A stretch of DNA of 41,975 nt, from NCBI RefSeq assembly GCF_001908235.1, contig NZ_LGHK01000050.1, positions 1 to 41,975 on the forward strand, read 5' to 3'. The translations under genes were made by a program, and so were the position numbers. The notes below the pieces were generated by a model. That model worked only from the letters and a program-made list of their open reading frames with translations, was not told the origin of the DNA and searched no databases. Below are positions 1-7,101 of this stretch, piece after piece. The stretch comes from Bradyrhizobium sp. NAS96.2. Lineage in GTDB: Bacteria > Pseudomonadota > Alphaproteobacteria > Rhizobiales > Xanthobacteraceae. The first letter of the stretch is position 1, and every line of letters starts with the position of its first letter.

Positions 1-255
1 CGAGGATCACGCGAACGCACGCAAAGCACCGAGACGCAGCGAAGGCGCGACAGACCGTTACAGCTGACGGAAGTCTCTGTCATTTTTGCCGCCTTCTCCT
101 CACCGGATATGCGCGTCGTCAAAGCTCCGAGTGCAGGCTGCTGACGCGAACAAACAGCCGACATATGGCTGTGGAACAATGCACCGTTAAAACTTGTCTA
201 CCCAAGTAGACAAGTTAGAATAGGACCAGATTCTGTTTCGATCATTGCGCAGTAC
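1..255. other. Intergenic region before the NUDIX gene
   Basis: I see no convincing gene here. A weak stem (GACAGA at 49-54 with TCTGTC at 76-81) is followed by five T at 83-87 and could be a poor terminator for a gene left of the window. A second small stem pairs ACAGCC 154-159 with GGCTGT 167-172. The strong palindrome at 191-216 is listed separately. Confidence 0.4.
191..216. promoter_or_regulatory. Perfect 11-bp inverted repeat, probable operator
   Basis: AACTTGTCTAC at 191-201 and GTAGACAAGTT at 206-216 are exact reverse complements around CCAA. The right arm ends 39 bp before the NUDIX start codon. There is no T-run after it, so an intrinsic terminator is unlikely. Two-fold symmetry of this length with a short spacer is usual for dimeric TetR- or GntR-type repressors. 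No regulator gene of those families lies in the window, so the binding protein is unknown. Confidence 0.6.
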
Positions 256-636
256 ATGACCAAGTCCTCCAAGCTGGTAGCCGCTAAGCGCGGCAAGGTT
301 CTTCTGGTTCGACGCCGATCTGACGGGCTGTGGATGTTCCCCGGCGGCCGCAGGCGCGCGCGCGAGACCGGGAAGGATTGCATCAAGCGCGAGATCAAGG
401 AAGAGCTGCCGAAGCTCAAGCTCGGCCGGCTCAGCCTCTGGAAGGAAGTGACGGCCAAGAACAAGCGTTCCGGCCGCAGGATGAGCGACGCGATCTTCAT
501 CGCCAAGAATGCCAAGGGACGGCTGGCGATCGGCGATAAGAAGGAGATCGACCGCGCCGCCTGGCAGAAGCCCCGCGGAATCCGCATGACGGCGACCTCG
601 CGCTACATCCGCGACCGGCTGTTTCCGCGAAAGTAG
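256..636 (+). CDS. NUDIX hydrolase
   Basis: This 126-residue protein is a single compact NUDIX domain. The Nudix box is complete: Gly-x5-Glu starts near residue 32, followed by seven residues and REIKEEL, which supplies the metal-binding glutamates. Members hydrolyse nucleoside diphosphates linked to another moiety, using Mg2+ or Mn2+. The many Lys/Arg residues and short length resemble the small DIPP/MutT-like proteins of rhizobia, but the substrate cannot be read from the sequence. The start ATG has no strong Shine-Dalgarno sequence. The palindrome at 191-216 sits in its promoter region, so it may be under repressor control. The next gene on this strand begins about 160 bp downstream and looks independent. 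Confidence 0.85.
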   Translation: MTKSSKLVAAKRGKVLLVRRRSDGLWMFPGGRRRARETGKDCIKREIKEELPKLKLGRLSLWKEVTAKNKRSGRRMSDAIFIAKNAKGRLAIGDKKEIDRAAWQKPRGIRMTATSRYIRDRLFPRK

Positions 637-750
637 CGGCGCCGGAGATAGACGGCGGGCGCTGATTTCGGCGCCGCGATCTGGCGATTGCGCCGGCATA
701 TCCTGCTGATTTCTTGAGCTTCGCACTCCGTCGACGCGTGCTAGGAATGA

Positions 751-776
751 CGTGATCCGTTTCGTATCGGATCACG
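751..776. promoter_or_regulatory. 9-bp inverted repeat in the ClC leader
   Basis: CGTGATCCG at 751-759 and CGGATCACG at 768-776 are exact inverted repeats around an 8-bp spacer. The repeat ends 22 bp before the ClC start codon, so it would lie at the promoter or in the 5' leader. It could be an operator or an RNA hairpin near the ribosome binding region; the sequence does not decide between them. Confidence 0.5.
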
Positions 777-778
777 AC

Positions 779-802
779 ATGAGCCAGAATCCGCCAGCAT
801 GA
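779..802 (+). CDS. Possible 7-codon leader peptide overlapping the ClC start
   Basis: An ATG at 779 opens a seven-codon frame (MSQNPPA) whose TGA overlaps the ClC ATG as ATGA at 799-802. The ClC gene has no good Shine-Dalgarno of its own, so translational coupling from this mini-ORF is possible. The mini-ORF's own ribosome site (GGA about 10 nt upstream) is weak. Chance occurrence is quite possible at this length. Confidence 0.25.
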   Translation: MSQNPPA

Positions 803-2109
803 CCTTCCCCTCCAACCGCCAGCGGCGGCTATTCAGAATCGTCTCCGCGCGTTGGCAACGCCGCGCCATCTTCTTGCTGGGCGGCATTGCGGTCGGTGCG
901 GCGGCCGTCGCGCTGGCGCAGCTCGCCGATTGGGCACAGATCGTCTTTTCCGCGCTAGTGTCGCATTTCCGTTATGCCTCGCTGCTGTTGACGCCCGCCG
1001 GCTTCGCGCTGTCGGTCTTCCTGACCAATCGCTTCTTTCAGAACGCGCAGGGCAGCGGCATCCCGCAGGCGATCGCTGCGCGGCATCTGACCGACCAGAC
1101 CGCGCGCGAAAGTCTGGTTTCGCTGCGCATTGCGGCCGGCAAGATCCTGCTGACCCTGTTCGGCCTGCTGTGTGGCGCATCGGTTGGGCGCGAGGGACCG
1201 ACTGTGCAGATCGGCGCGTCGATCATGTTTGCGCTCGGCCGCTTCTCGCCCCGCCGCCAGCCCGGCCTGATCCTTGCGGGCGCGGCCGCGGGTGTCGCGG
1301 CAGCGTTCAACACACCGCTCGCGGGAATCGTGTTCGGCATCGAGGAGATGAGCCGCGCCTTCGAGACGCGAACGAGCAGCCTGATCATCGGCGCGGTGAT
1401 CGCCGCGGGCCTCACCTCGCTGGCGCTGATGGGCAACTATACGTATTTCGGCACCAGCGCGACGGGCTTGCGCAACGGCGCCGACTGGCTCGCGATCCCG
1501 CTCTGCGGCGTGGCCGGAGGGCTGGCGGGCGGCTTGTTCAGCCGCATCCTGATCGTAATGGCACGCGGATTTGCCAATCCGGCCGGGCGCGCGATCAAGC
1601 GCTATCCGGTCGGCTTTGCCGCGATCTGCGGACTGGCGGCGGCGATCTGCGGGATCGCTTCCGACGGCGCGATCTACGGCACGGGATATCAGCAGGTGAA
1701 ATCCGCGCTCGAAGCCGGGTCACAATTGCCCGCGAGCTTCAGCGTGTGGAAATTCCTCGCAACCACATTCGCCTCGATCAGCGGCATGCCGGGCGGCATC
1801 TTCGCGCCCTCGCTCGCGGTCGGCGCCGGGCTCGGCTCCAACATCGCCCCGCTGTTCCACGGCGCGCCGCTGCCGGCCATCATGCTGCTCGGCATGGTTT
1901 CATACTTCGCAGGGGTGGTTCAGGCGCCCATTACGGCCTTCGTGATCGTCACCGAGATGACCGACAATCACGCAATGGTGGTGCCGCTGATGGCCGCGGC
2001 CCTGATCGCGCATGCGAGCTCGCGCCTGATCTGCAAGGAAGGCGTCTATCACGCCCTCGCCAAGGGATTTGTCGATCGGGCTACACCGGCGCAGCCAACA
2101 TCGGTCTAG
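799..2109 (+). CDS. ClC-family chloride/proton antiporter
   Basis: The 436-residue membrane protein has all ClC selectivity motifs: GSGIP near residue 85, GREGP at 130-134 with gating Glu132, and GGIFAP in the C-terminal half. An EE pair at 182-183 matches the E. coli ClcA proton glutamate (Glu203), and a Tyr follows in the last helix (KEGVYHAL), as in ClcA. This favours a 2Cl-/H+ exchanger over a passive channel. No CBS domains follow, as in compact bacterial ClCs. Such proteins act in the inner membrane in acid resistance or anion homeostasis. The gene ends tail to tail with the DUF2934 gene; both stop codons share the CTAG at 2106-2109. Start choice is uncertain because no clear Shine-Dalgarno precedes this ATG. 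Confidence 0.93.
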   Translation: MTFPSNRQRRLFRIVSARWQRRAIFLLGGIAVGAAAVALAQLADWAQIVFSALVSHFRYASLLLTPAGFALSVFLTNRFFQNAQGSGIPQAIAARHLTDQTARESLVSLRIAAGKILLTLFGLLCGASVGREGPTVQIGASIMFALGRFSPRRQPGLILAGAAAGVAAAFNTPLAGIVFGIEEMSRAFETRTSSLIIGAVIAAGLTSLALMGNYTYFGTSATGLRNGADWLAIPLCGVAGGLAGGLFSRILIVMARGFANPAGRAIKRYPVGFAAICGLAAAICGIASDGAIYGTGYQQVKSALEAGSQLPASFSVWKFLATTFASISGMPGGIFAPSLAVGAGLGSNIAPLFHGAPLPAIMLLGMVSYFAGVVQAPITAFVIVTEMTDNHAMVVPLMAAALIAHASSRLICKEGVYHALAKGFVDRATPAQPTSV

Positions 2110-2318
2110 TGAGTGCCCGTCACGGCCGCATCCCGACGCCGCACGACTCGTCGCGTCGACTTCGATCGACCGGGATTGGCAGTCTCTCTGGTTCTCTCTT
2201 CCAGCAATTCTTTCTCCGCCTGGTACCAGAACGCATCAAACTTGATGTTGGGTTCACCTGCCGCCTGCCAAAGCCTGTAGGCCCGGGTCCGAATATTCTG
2301 CTCAGTCAAGCTACGCAT
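2106..2318 (-). CDS. DUF2934 domain protein
   Basis: The 70-residue product carries the DUF2934 core (IRTRAYRLWQAAGEP, then the WYQAEKEL helix), a short helical domain common in rhizobia and other alphaproteobacteria. Its molecular role is unknown. The frame is open to 2414, but I chose the ATG at 2318 because AGGAG lies seven bases upstream and the domain begins right after it. The C-terminal third is basic (repeated Arg/Lys), suggesting nucleic-acid contact or disorder. DUF2934 genes are often part of the general stress response, which fits the promoter-like sequence at 2353-2378. Confidence 0.75.
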   Translation of the reverse strand: MRSLTEQNIRTRAYRLWQAAGEPNIKFDAFWYQAEKELLEERTRETANPGRSKSTRRVVRRRDAAVTGTH

Positions 2319-2352
2319 GGTTCCGCTCCTGACCTTCGAATGCTGTAGTAAA

Positions 2353-2378
2353 AACTTGCTGGTGGCGGGAGTCGTTCC
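2353..2378 (-). promoter_or_regulatory. EcfG-like (general stress sigma) promoter candidate
   Basis: Read on the minus strand, GGAAC (2374-2378) is separated by 17 bases from AGTT (2353-2356). The alphaproteobacterial EcfG consensus is GGAAC-N16/17-CGTT, so the -35 box is perfect and the -10 box matches at three of four bases. The -10 box lies about 35 nt before the DUF2934 start. The match is short and could be chance. Confidence 0.35.
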
Positions 2379-2557
2379 TTTGGAACAATCTTCAGCGGCG
2401 GAACGATTGGTCAATATGCACGACCGACACTACAGAGGCGGACGCCCCTCTGCCTGCCTTCCCGTCTCGTGAAGATAGCCGAGTTCGACCCGGGTTACCC
2501 TCACACAAGGGCCCGCTCGGCACCTAACAGTGATATTCGCAAGCTTCCAGACCGGCC

Positions 2558-3748
2558 TCAGCCGTTATAGGCAAACAGCTCGATCGGCTCGCTGAAGCCG
2601 CGCACCTGATGCTCGCCGACATGTTCGAGTGCAAAGTCATGCTCGACGAGATCGGCGAATGCGCGCGACAGCAGCACGTTCTTCTTCAACTGCTTGGTCA
2701 GCGCTTCGAGCCGCGAGGCCATGTTCACCGCAGGACCGATCACGGTGAAGTCGAGCCGGCTGCGTGACCCGATATTGCCGTACATGACGTCGCCGACATG
2801 AACGCCGATGCCGTAGTTCATCGGCGCACGGCCCATCATGCTGTTCCTTTCGCTGAGCGCCGCCATCGCCTCGCGCGCCTCGGACACCGCGTGCAGCAGG
2901 TTGGCGCAGGCCTTGGGCTCACTGAGCGGGAAAATGGCAAGCAGCCCGTCGCCGATGAATTTCAGGATCTCGCCGCCATGCCGGGCAATCGGCTCCGACA
3001 TCGCGTCGAAATAATCGTTCAGGAGATCGATCACGTCGTCGCGCGGCCAGGAGTCCGAGATGCGGGTGAAATCTCTGAGGTCGCAGATCATGATCGCGGC
3101 GTGGACCGTCGTGCCACTGCCGCGCCGCGTCGCACCGGCCAGGATCATCTCGCCGGCATGGGTGCCGACATAGGTCTCGAGCAGCGTCCGCGCCAGGCGG
3201 TTCTTCATCCGGATCTCGCTGACCAGCGCCAGCACCGGCAGCACCTTCATCAGGCTGGCGATATGGGCGTTGTCGAAGCCGCCTGCACGGTCGGTCGCGA
3301 AGGTCACGACATGCCGCTTGCCGAGCGTATGCAGCAGCGGCCAGGCCACATAGTCGGTCAGGCCTTGCGCGCGCATCTCGTCATAAAGCGCATGCTTGCG
3401 GTCCGACGCCCGTTCGAGGCGCTCGCGCACCTCGGTGGCCCCCTCATGGATTTCGTAGACCGGACTGCCGATATATTCCGAGCGCTCCCTGACCTCGTAG
3501 TCGACCCTCGTGATCTCAGCCTCACGCCTGCCGTCGGCCCAGATGATCCGGGCGCCGAGCCATTGCGGATGCTGGATCAGCAGATTCATCGTCGCCCGCT
3601 TGAGGGGAATGCCGGTGCGCTGCAGCCGGATGCACAGCTCGGCGAAGATGTTGTCGATGAATCGCTGGTCGCGCGTCTCGTTGGTCAGCCAGCCCACAAC
3701 GTCGCCGTCGGACTGCGGCGTGACGGACTCGATGTTGGGCGCGTTCAT
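2558..3748 (-). CDS. Class III adenylate/guanylate cyclase
   Basis: The 396-residue soluble protein has an N-terminal region of about 200 residues without a family I recognise and a C-terminal class III cyclase domain. The two metal aspartates are visible (ICDLRDF, Asp223; FIGDG, Asp267). The substrate-selecting pair is Lys263 with Thr335 in DFTVIG, the pattern of class IIIb adenylate cyclases. The transition-state Asn and Arg are present in PAVNMASRLE. It should therefore be an active cAMP-forming enzyme. Rhizobia carry many such cyclases with different sensory N-termini. The gene stands alone; no effector lies adjacent. Confidence 0.88.
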   Translation of the reverse strand: MNAPNIESVTPQSDGDVVGWLTNETRDQRFIDNIFAELCIRLQRTGIPLKRATMNLLIQHPQWLGARIIWADGRREAEITRVDYEVRERSEYIGSPVYEIHEGATEVRERLERASDRKHALYDEMRAQGLTDYVAWPLLHTLGKRHVVTFATDRAGGFDNAHIASLMKVLPVLALVSEIRMKNRLARTLLETYVGTHAGEMILAGATRRGSGTTVHAAIMICDLRDFTRISDSWPRDDVIDLLNDYFDAMSEPIARHGGEILKFIGDGLLAIFPLSEPKACANLLHAVSEAREAMAALSERNSMMGRAPMNYGIGVHVGDVMYGNIGSRSRLDFTVIGPAVNMASRLEALTKQLKKNVLLSRAFADLVEHDFALEHVGEHQVRGFSEPIELFAYNG

Positions 3749-4022
3749 GGCTGGCTCCGGAGCGGCGGGTGGGGTCCGATAGCCGATATGTCGTGCTTTC
3801 GCCAGGCAACGTCAACGGGCCAGCGGCAATGTGATCATGGGCATGGGCGGCCACCGCCTGCGTGGCATCCCGGGGCGTGGTCCCGCGGTCTTCGATCATT
3901 GATGAACCTAGCTCAGCATCGAGTGCGCATTAGGCCACCTTATCCGCTTCCTCGATCGCGGTCATAACGGCCTCCGGCCGACGAGCAGATGTCGAAACCG
4001 GCCAGAACGAGGAGAGCCACCG

Positions 4023-4586
4023 ATGCGCTTACCGATCATTCCGCCCGATCAATTCACCCAGGAGCAAAGGCTTCTGGCAGCCGATATGAAAGCCGAGATC
4101 GCCAGGAACTATCAGGGCTTTGCCAACACGCGCGGGGACGGCGCGCTGATGGGTCCCTGGAATCCTTGGCTCCACGAGCCGAAGTTCGGCAAGCCGATCT
4201 GGGACCTGGCGAAGGCGATGGCGTTCAACACGACCGTGCCGGCAGCAGTGCGGGAAGTCGCAATCCTCGTCACCGGCACGCGCTTCAAGGCAGCCTACGA
4301 GCTCTATGCCCACGTCAGCATGGCCGAGCGAAGGGGACTGTCCGACGATAAGCTCGCAACGATCGTGGCCGGCCAGCGTCCCACGGACCTCACAAGGCAG
4401 GAGGCGGTCGCCTACGACTTCGCATCGGCGCTGCTGTCCGGCGGGTCGTTGCCCGAGCTGACCTACCAGGCCGCCGTCGCGCAGTTCGGCGCCCACGGCG
4501 CCGCCGAACTGTCATATTTCATAGGCTTCTACTGCATGGTGTCGGTCACGCTCAACACGTTCGATATTCCGGTTCCGGAGCTGTGA
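4023..4586 (+). CDS. Carboxymuconolactone decarboxylase family protein
   Basis: The 187-residue all-helical protein resembles the CMD/AhpD-like fold: an extended N-terminus, then paired helices around VREVAILVTG and AAYELYAHVSMAERRGLS. The Cys-x-x-Cys pair of AhpD peroxidases is absent, so alkylhydroperoxidase chemistry is not supported; the His of YAHVSM is at the usual active-site position. Close homologues in soil bacteria are usually only called CMD family. AGGAG about nine bases upstream supports the start. It converges with the RidA-like gene, 36 bp apart, and may belong functionally with the oxidoreductase/RidA pair, but it is on the other strand. Confidence 0.8.
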   Translation: MRLPIIPPDQFTQEQRLLAADMKAEIARNYQGFANTRGDGALMGPWNPWLHEPKFGKPIWDLAKAMAFNTTVPAAVREVAILVTGTRFKAAYELYAHVSMAERRGLSDDKLATIVAGQRPTDLTRQEAVAYDFASALLSGGSLPELTYQAAVAQFGAHGAAELSYFIGFYCMVSVTLNTFDIPVPEL

Positions 4587-4622
4587 ACCTCCGCCTTGCA
4601 CACGTCCCCCTCGCCCGCGAGC

Positions 4623-5030
4623 TCAATCGGCGATCACGGCCGCGATCTCGAGTTCGATCAGGAAATCCGGATTCGCCAGTGCAGTGACGCCGATCAGCGT
4701 GCTCGGAGAGGGACGCTCGCGGGCCCAAGGCACCGGGACCGTATCGTCGCGGACGCAGCGCTCGACAAAGGCTGGAACATCGATTGCATAGACTCGCCGG
4801 AACGCAACGTCGTCCCATGTCGCTCCGGCCGCTTCAAGCTGCACCGTCAGGGCATCCAGCACCGCGATGTATTGCGCCCTGATGTCTCCGACATGGACCG
4901 GCTTCGCCCGCTCGTCGGAGGGCACCTGGCCTGCGATATAGATGAGCCTCGACGGCCTCGTGATGCTGAGGATACGCGTGTAGTATGCACTTCTCGAAAG
5001 TCCGGGCGGGTTGATGTATTGCTTCGGCAT
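4623..5030 (-). CDS. RidA/YjgF-family protein
   Basis: At 135 residues this is one RidA domain, with the conserved IYIAGQVP strand and the C-terminal IELEIAAV strand. Archetypal RidA deaminates reactive enamines/imines using an Arg in a PARS-type motif. Here the corresponding segment reads PSPSTLIGV and the Arg appears to be missing, so imine deaminase activity is doubtful; Rid subfamilies without this residue often sit in catabolic operons. It begins 14 bp after the quinone oxidoreductase stop on the same strand, so the two are probably co-transcribed and share a substrate pathway. Confidence 0.85.
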   Translation of the reverse strand: MPKQYINPPGLSRSAYYTRILSITRPSRLIYIAGQVPSDERAKPVHVGDIRAQYIAVLDALTVQLEAAGATWDDVAFRRVYAIDVPAFVERCVRDDTVPVPWARERPSPSTLIGVTALANPDFLIELEIAAVIAD

Positions 5031-5044
5031 CGTGAAGCTCCTGT

Positions 5045-6034
5045 CTACGCGTCTTTCGCAACGTCGATCACGACCTTGACGTTGGCGCCGGCCTTGACCG
5101 CGTCATGCGCGTCCATCGCGGTGTCGAGCGTGAACCGGCGCGGGTCCAGCACGGGGCGGAGCCTACCGGCCTCGACGAGCTGGGTGACCTCGCGCAGGAT
5201 CGCACCGTGATGTGCCCGGCGCTCGCCGCTCAGCATCGGATAGAGGACATAGACGGCGCTGATCACTGCGCATCGCAGCGACGAAATGAGCAGATTGTGC
5301 GTCTCAAACGCCGCGCAGCTCGTGATATGACCGTAATGATTGATAGCACCGAGCGACGCTTCGAGCGTGTCGCCTCCCACCGTGTCGTAGATGATATCGA
5401 ATCCTTTCCCGCCGGTGAAGATCTTGACGTATTGCTCGACACTCGTCTTCATGTAGTCGATCGGCGTTGCGCCGAGCGCGCGCACCAGATCCTGCTTCTG
5501 CGGTTGCGCCGTCGCGTAGACCTCTGCGCCGAACGCTTTCGCGAGCTGGACGACGACGTGACCGACCCCGCCAGAGCCACCCTGCACCAGGACCTTCTGC
5601 CCCGACTGCACCTTGGCACGGTCGACCAGCCCTTCCCACGCGGTGAGCGCGACCAGCGGCAACGCGGCGGCTTCGCGCATGGTGAGATTGGCTGGCTTCT
5701 TCGCCATCAGCGCGGCGTCGACGGTCATGAACTCTGCGAGCGAGCCCGGCAATCCGCGCACGCCGCCGGCAAGACCATAGACCTCATCGCCCAGGGCAAA
5801 TCCCTTTACTCCTGCTCCGACCGCAGTGACGACCCCCGCGGCATCGGTGCCCAGTACCGCCGGGAGTTCCGGCATCGCGAACGGCGCCTGCCCGGTGCGG
5901 ATCAGCACATCGACCGGGTTCACGCCGCTGGCGTGAACCCGAATTTGCAGTTCACCATGCGCGGGCGATCGCGGCTGGATATCCGCATCACGAAAGCGGC
6001 CGTTCTGATAGGTGTCGAGGATGAGCGCGCGCAT
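5045..6034 (-). CDS. Zinc-independent quinone oxidoreductase (MDR superfamily)
   Basis: The 329-residue protein has the N-terminal GroES-like domain (VNPVDVLIRTG, LGTDAAGVV) and the Rossmann motif VLVQGGSGGVGHVVVQLAKA. It lacks the Cys/His zinc ligands of classical alcohol dehydrogenases, which places it with NADPH:quinone reductases or enoyl reductases. The frame is open to 6148, but the ATG at 6034 starts right at the MRALILD strand and has GGGA about nine bases upstream. It is divergent from a LysR gene with a 113-bp shared promoter region and is the first gene of an operon with the RidA-like gene. The substrate is unknown. Confidence 0.87.
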   Translation of the reverse strand: MRALILDTYQNGRFRDADIQPRSPAHGELQIRVHASGVNPVDVLIRTGQAPFAMPELPAVLGTDAAGVVTAVGAGVKGFALGDEVYGLAGGVRGLPGSLAEFMTVDAALMAKKPANLTMREAAALPLVALTAWEGLVDRAKVQSGQKVLVQGGSGGVGHVVVQLAKAFGAEVYATAQPQKQDLVRALGATPIDYMKTSVEQYVKIFTGGKGFDIIYDTVGGDTLEASLGAINHYGHITSCAAFETHNLLISSLRCAVISAVYVLYPMLSGERRAHHGAILREVTQLVEAGRLRPVLDPRRFTLDTAMDAHDAVKAGANVKVVIDVAKDA

Positions 6035-6090
6035 ATCGATGTTTCCCGAATGTGGTCGGTCAGCAGGTGATCGCCGACTATCTGGACGGA

Positions 6091-6105
6091 ATCGGGCGGT
6101 CCGAT
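6091..6105. promoter_or_regulatory. Candidate LysR-type box (T-N11-A)
   Basis: ATCGG at 6091-6095 and CCGAT at 6101-6105 form an inverted repeat with a 5-bp spacer. T6092 and A6104 give the T-N11-A pattern of LysR recognition sites. It lies 43 bp before the LysR start and 56 bp before the oppositely oriented oxidoreductase start, where an autoregulator that controls a divergent target would bind. Confidence 0.45.
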
Positions 6106-6147
6106 AAGATCGTCCGTCGTGCACTCGAAGCTGAGCCAGATTCATCA

Positions 6148-7035
6148 ATGATCGAGAATAGCGAGCTCTCGGAGCTGGCTGCCTTCGCCGCTGTTGCAGC
6201 TCATCGCAGCTTCCGCAAAGCGGCGGTCGAACGCGGCACGTCTGCTTCCGCCGTGAGCCATGCCATTCGCAATCTCGAGGCGCGCGTTGGCGTGCGGCTG
6301 ATCCATCGCACGACGCGCAACGTGTCCCTCACCGACGCAGGACAGATGCTGTTCGCGCGACTGGGCCCGGCATTGTCGAACATCCGCGTGGCCATCGACG
6401 AATTGAACTCATGGCGCAACACTCCGTTTGGCACGGTGCGGCTCAACGTGCCCAACACGATGGCGCCCTACGTGCTTGGCGACGCGATCGAAAAGCTGCT
6501 GAAGACGAATCCCGGTCTCCGGCTGGAGATCGCGGCGACGGACCAGCGCGTCGACATCGTCGAAGAGGGTTTTGATGCCGGCATCCGCCTCGGCGAACGG
6601 CTGTCGCAGGATATGGTCGCCGTGCGCATCCGCTCCGGCCTGCGCTTTGCCGTTGTCGGCGCGCCCGCGTATTTCGAGAGCAGGAAAGCTCCGGTCACGC
6701 CCCGGGAGCTGCGCGATCACATCTGCATCCGCTACGCGTTTCCGAACGGTACGATCCTCAATTGGGTTTTCGAAAAGGATGGCGAATCCATCGAGGTTCA
6801 GGTTGACGGTCCGCTTACCGTCGACAGCCAGGAGCTAATGGTGGACGCCGCGATGCGCGGCCTTGGCCTCGCCTACGTCTGGGAGCAGCGCGCGGCATCC
6901 GGCCTGCGTGACGGCAAACTTGTCCGTTGCCTCGGGGACTGGTGCCCGGTCGACGACGACCTGTTTCTGTACTTCCCCAGCCGCGCGCATCAGACCGCAG
7001 GCTTGCGCGCGGTGATCGAAGCATTGAAGGCTTGA
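6148..7035 (+). CDS. LysR-family transcriptional regulator (DmlR-like)
   Basis: The 295-residue protein has a winged helix-turn-helix in residues 1-60 (FRKAAVERGTSASAVSHAIRNLE) followed by a periplasmic-binding-protein-like effector domain. The RTTRNVSLTDAG wing is typical of the DmlR/PgrR-like branch. The reading frame is open upstream to 6052, but the ATG at 6148 places the DNA-binding domain at the usual distance from the N-terminus. Its divergent partner is the quinone oxidoreductase/RidA operon, the likely target. The effector is unknown. Confidence 0.9.
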   Translation: MIENSELSELAAFAAVAAHRSFRKAAVERGTSASAVSHAIRNLEARVGVRLIHRTTRNVSLTDAGQMLFARLGPALSNIRVAIDELNSWRNTPFGTVRLNVPNTMAPYVLGDAIEKLLKTNPGLRLEIAATDQRVDIVEEGFDAGIRLGERLSQDMVAVRIRSGLRFAVVGAPAYFESRKAPVTPRELRDHICIRYAFPNGTILNWVFEKDGESIEVQVDGPLTVDSQELMVDAAMRGLGLAYVWEQRAASGLRDGKLVRCLGDWCPVDDDLFLYFPSRAHQTAGLRAVIEALKA

Positions 7036-7101
7036 TGCCGGCCCAAGCGACTCCGCTCCAGCACAACGGCCGCATCCGCGCCGACGGAACGAGCGGCGCC
7101 G

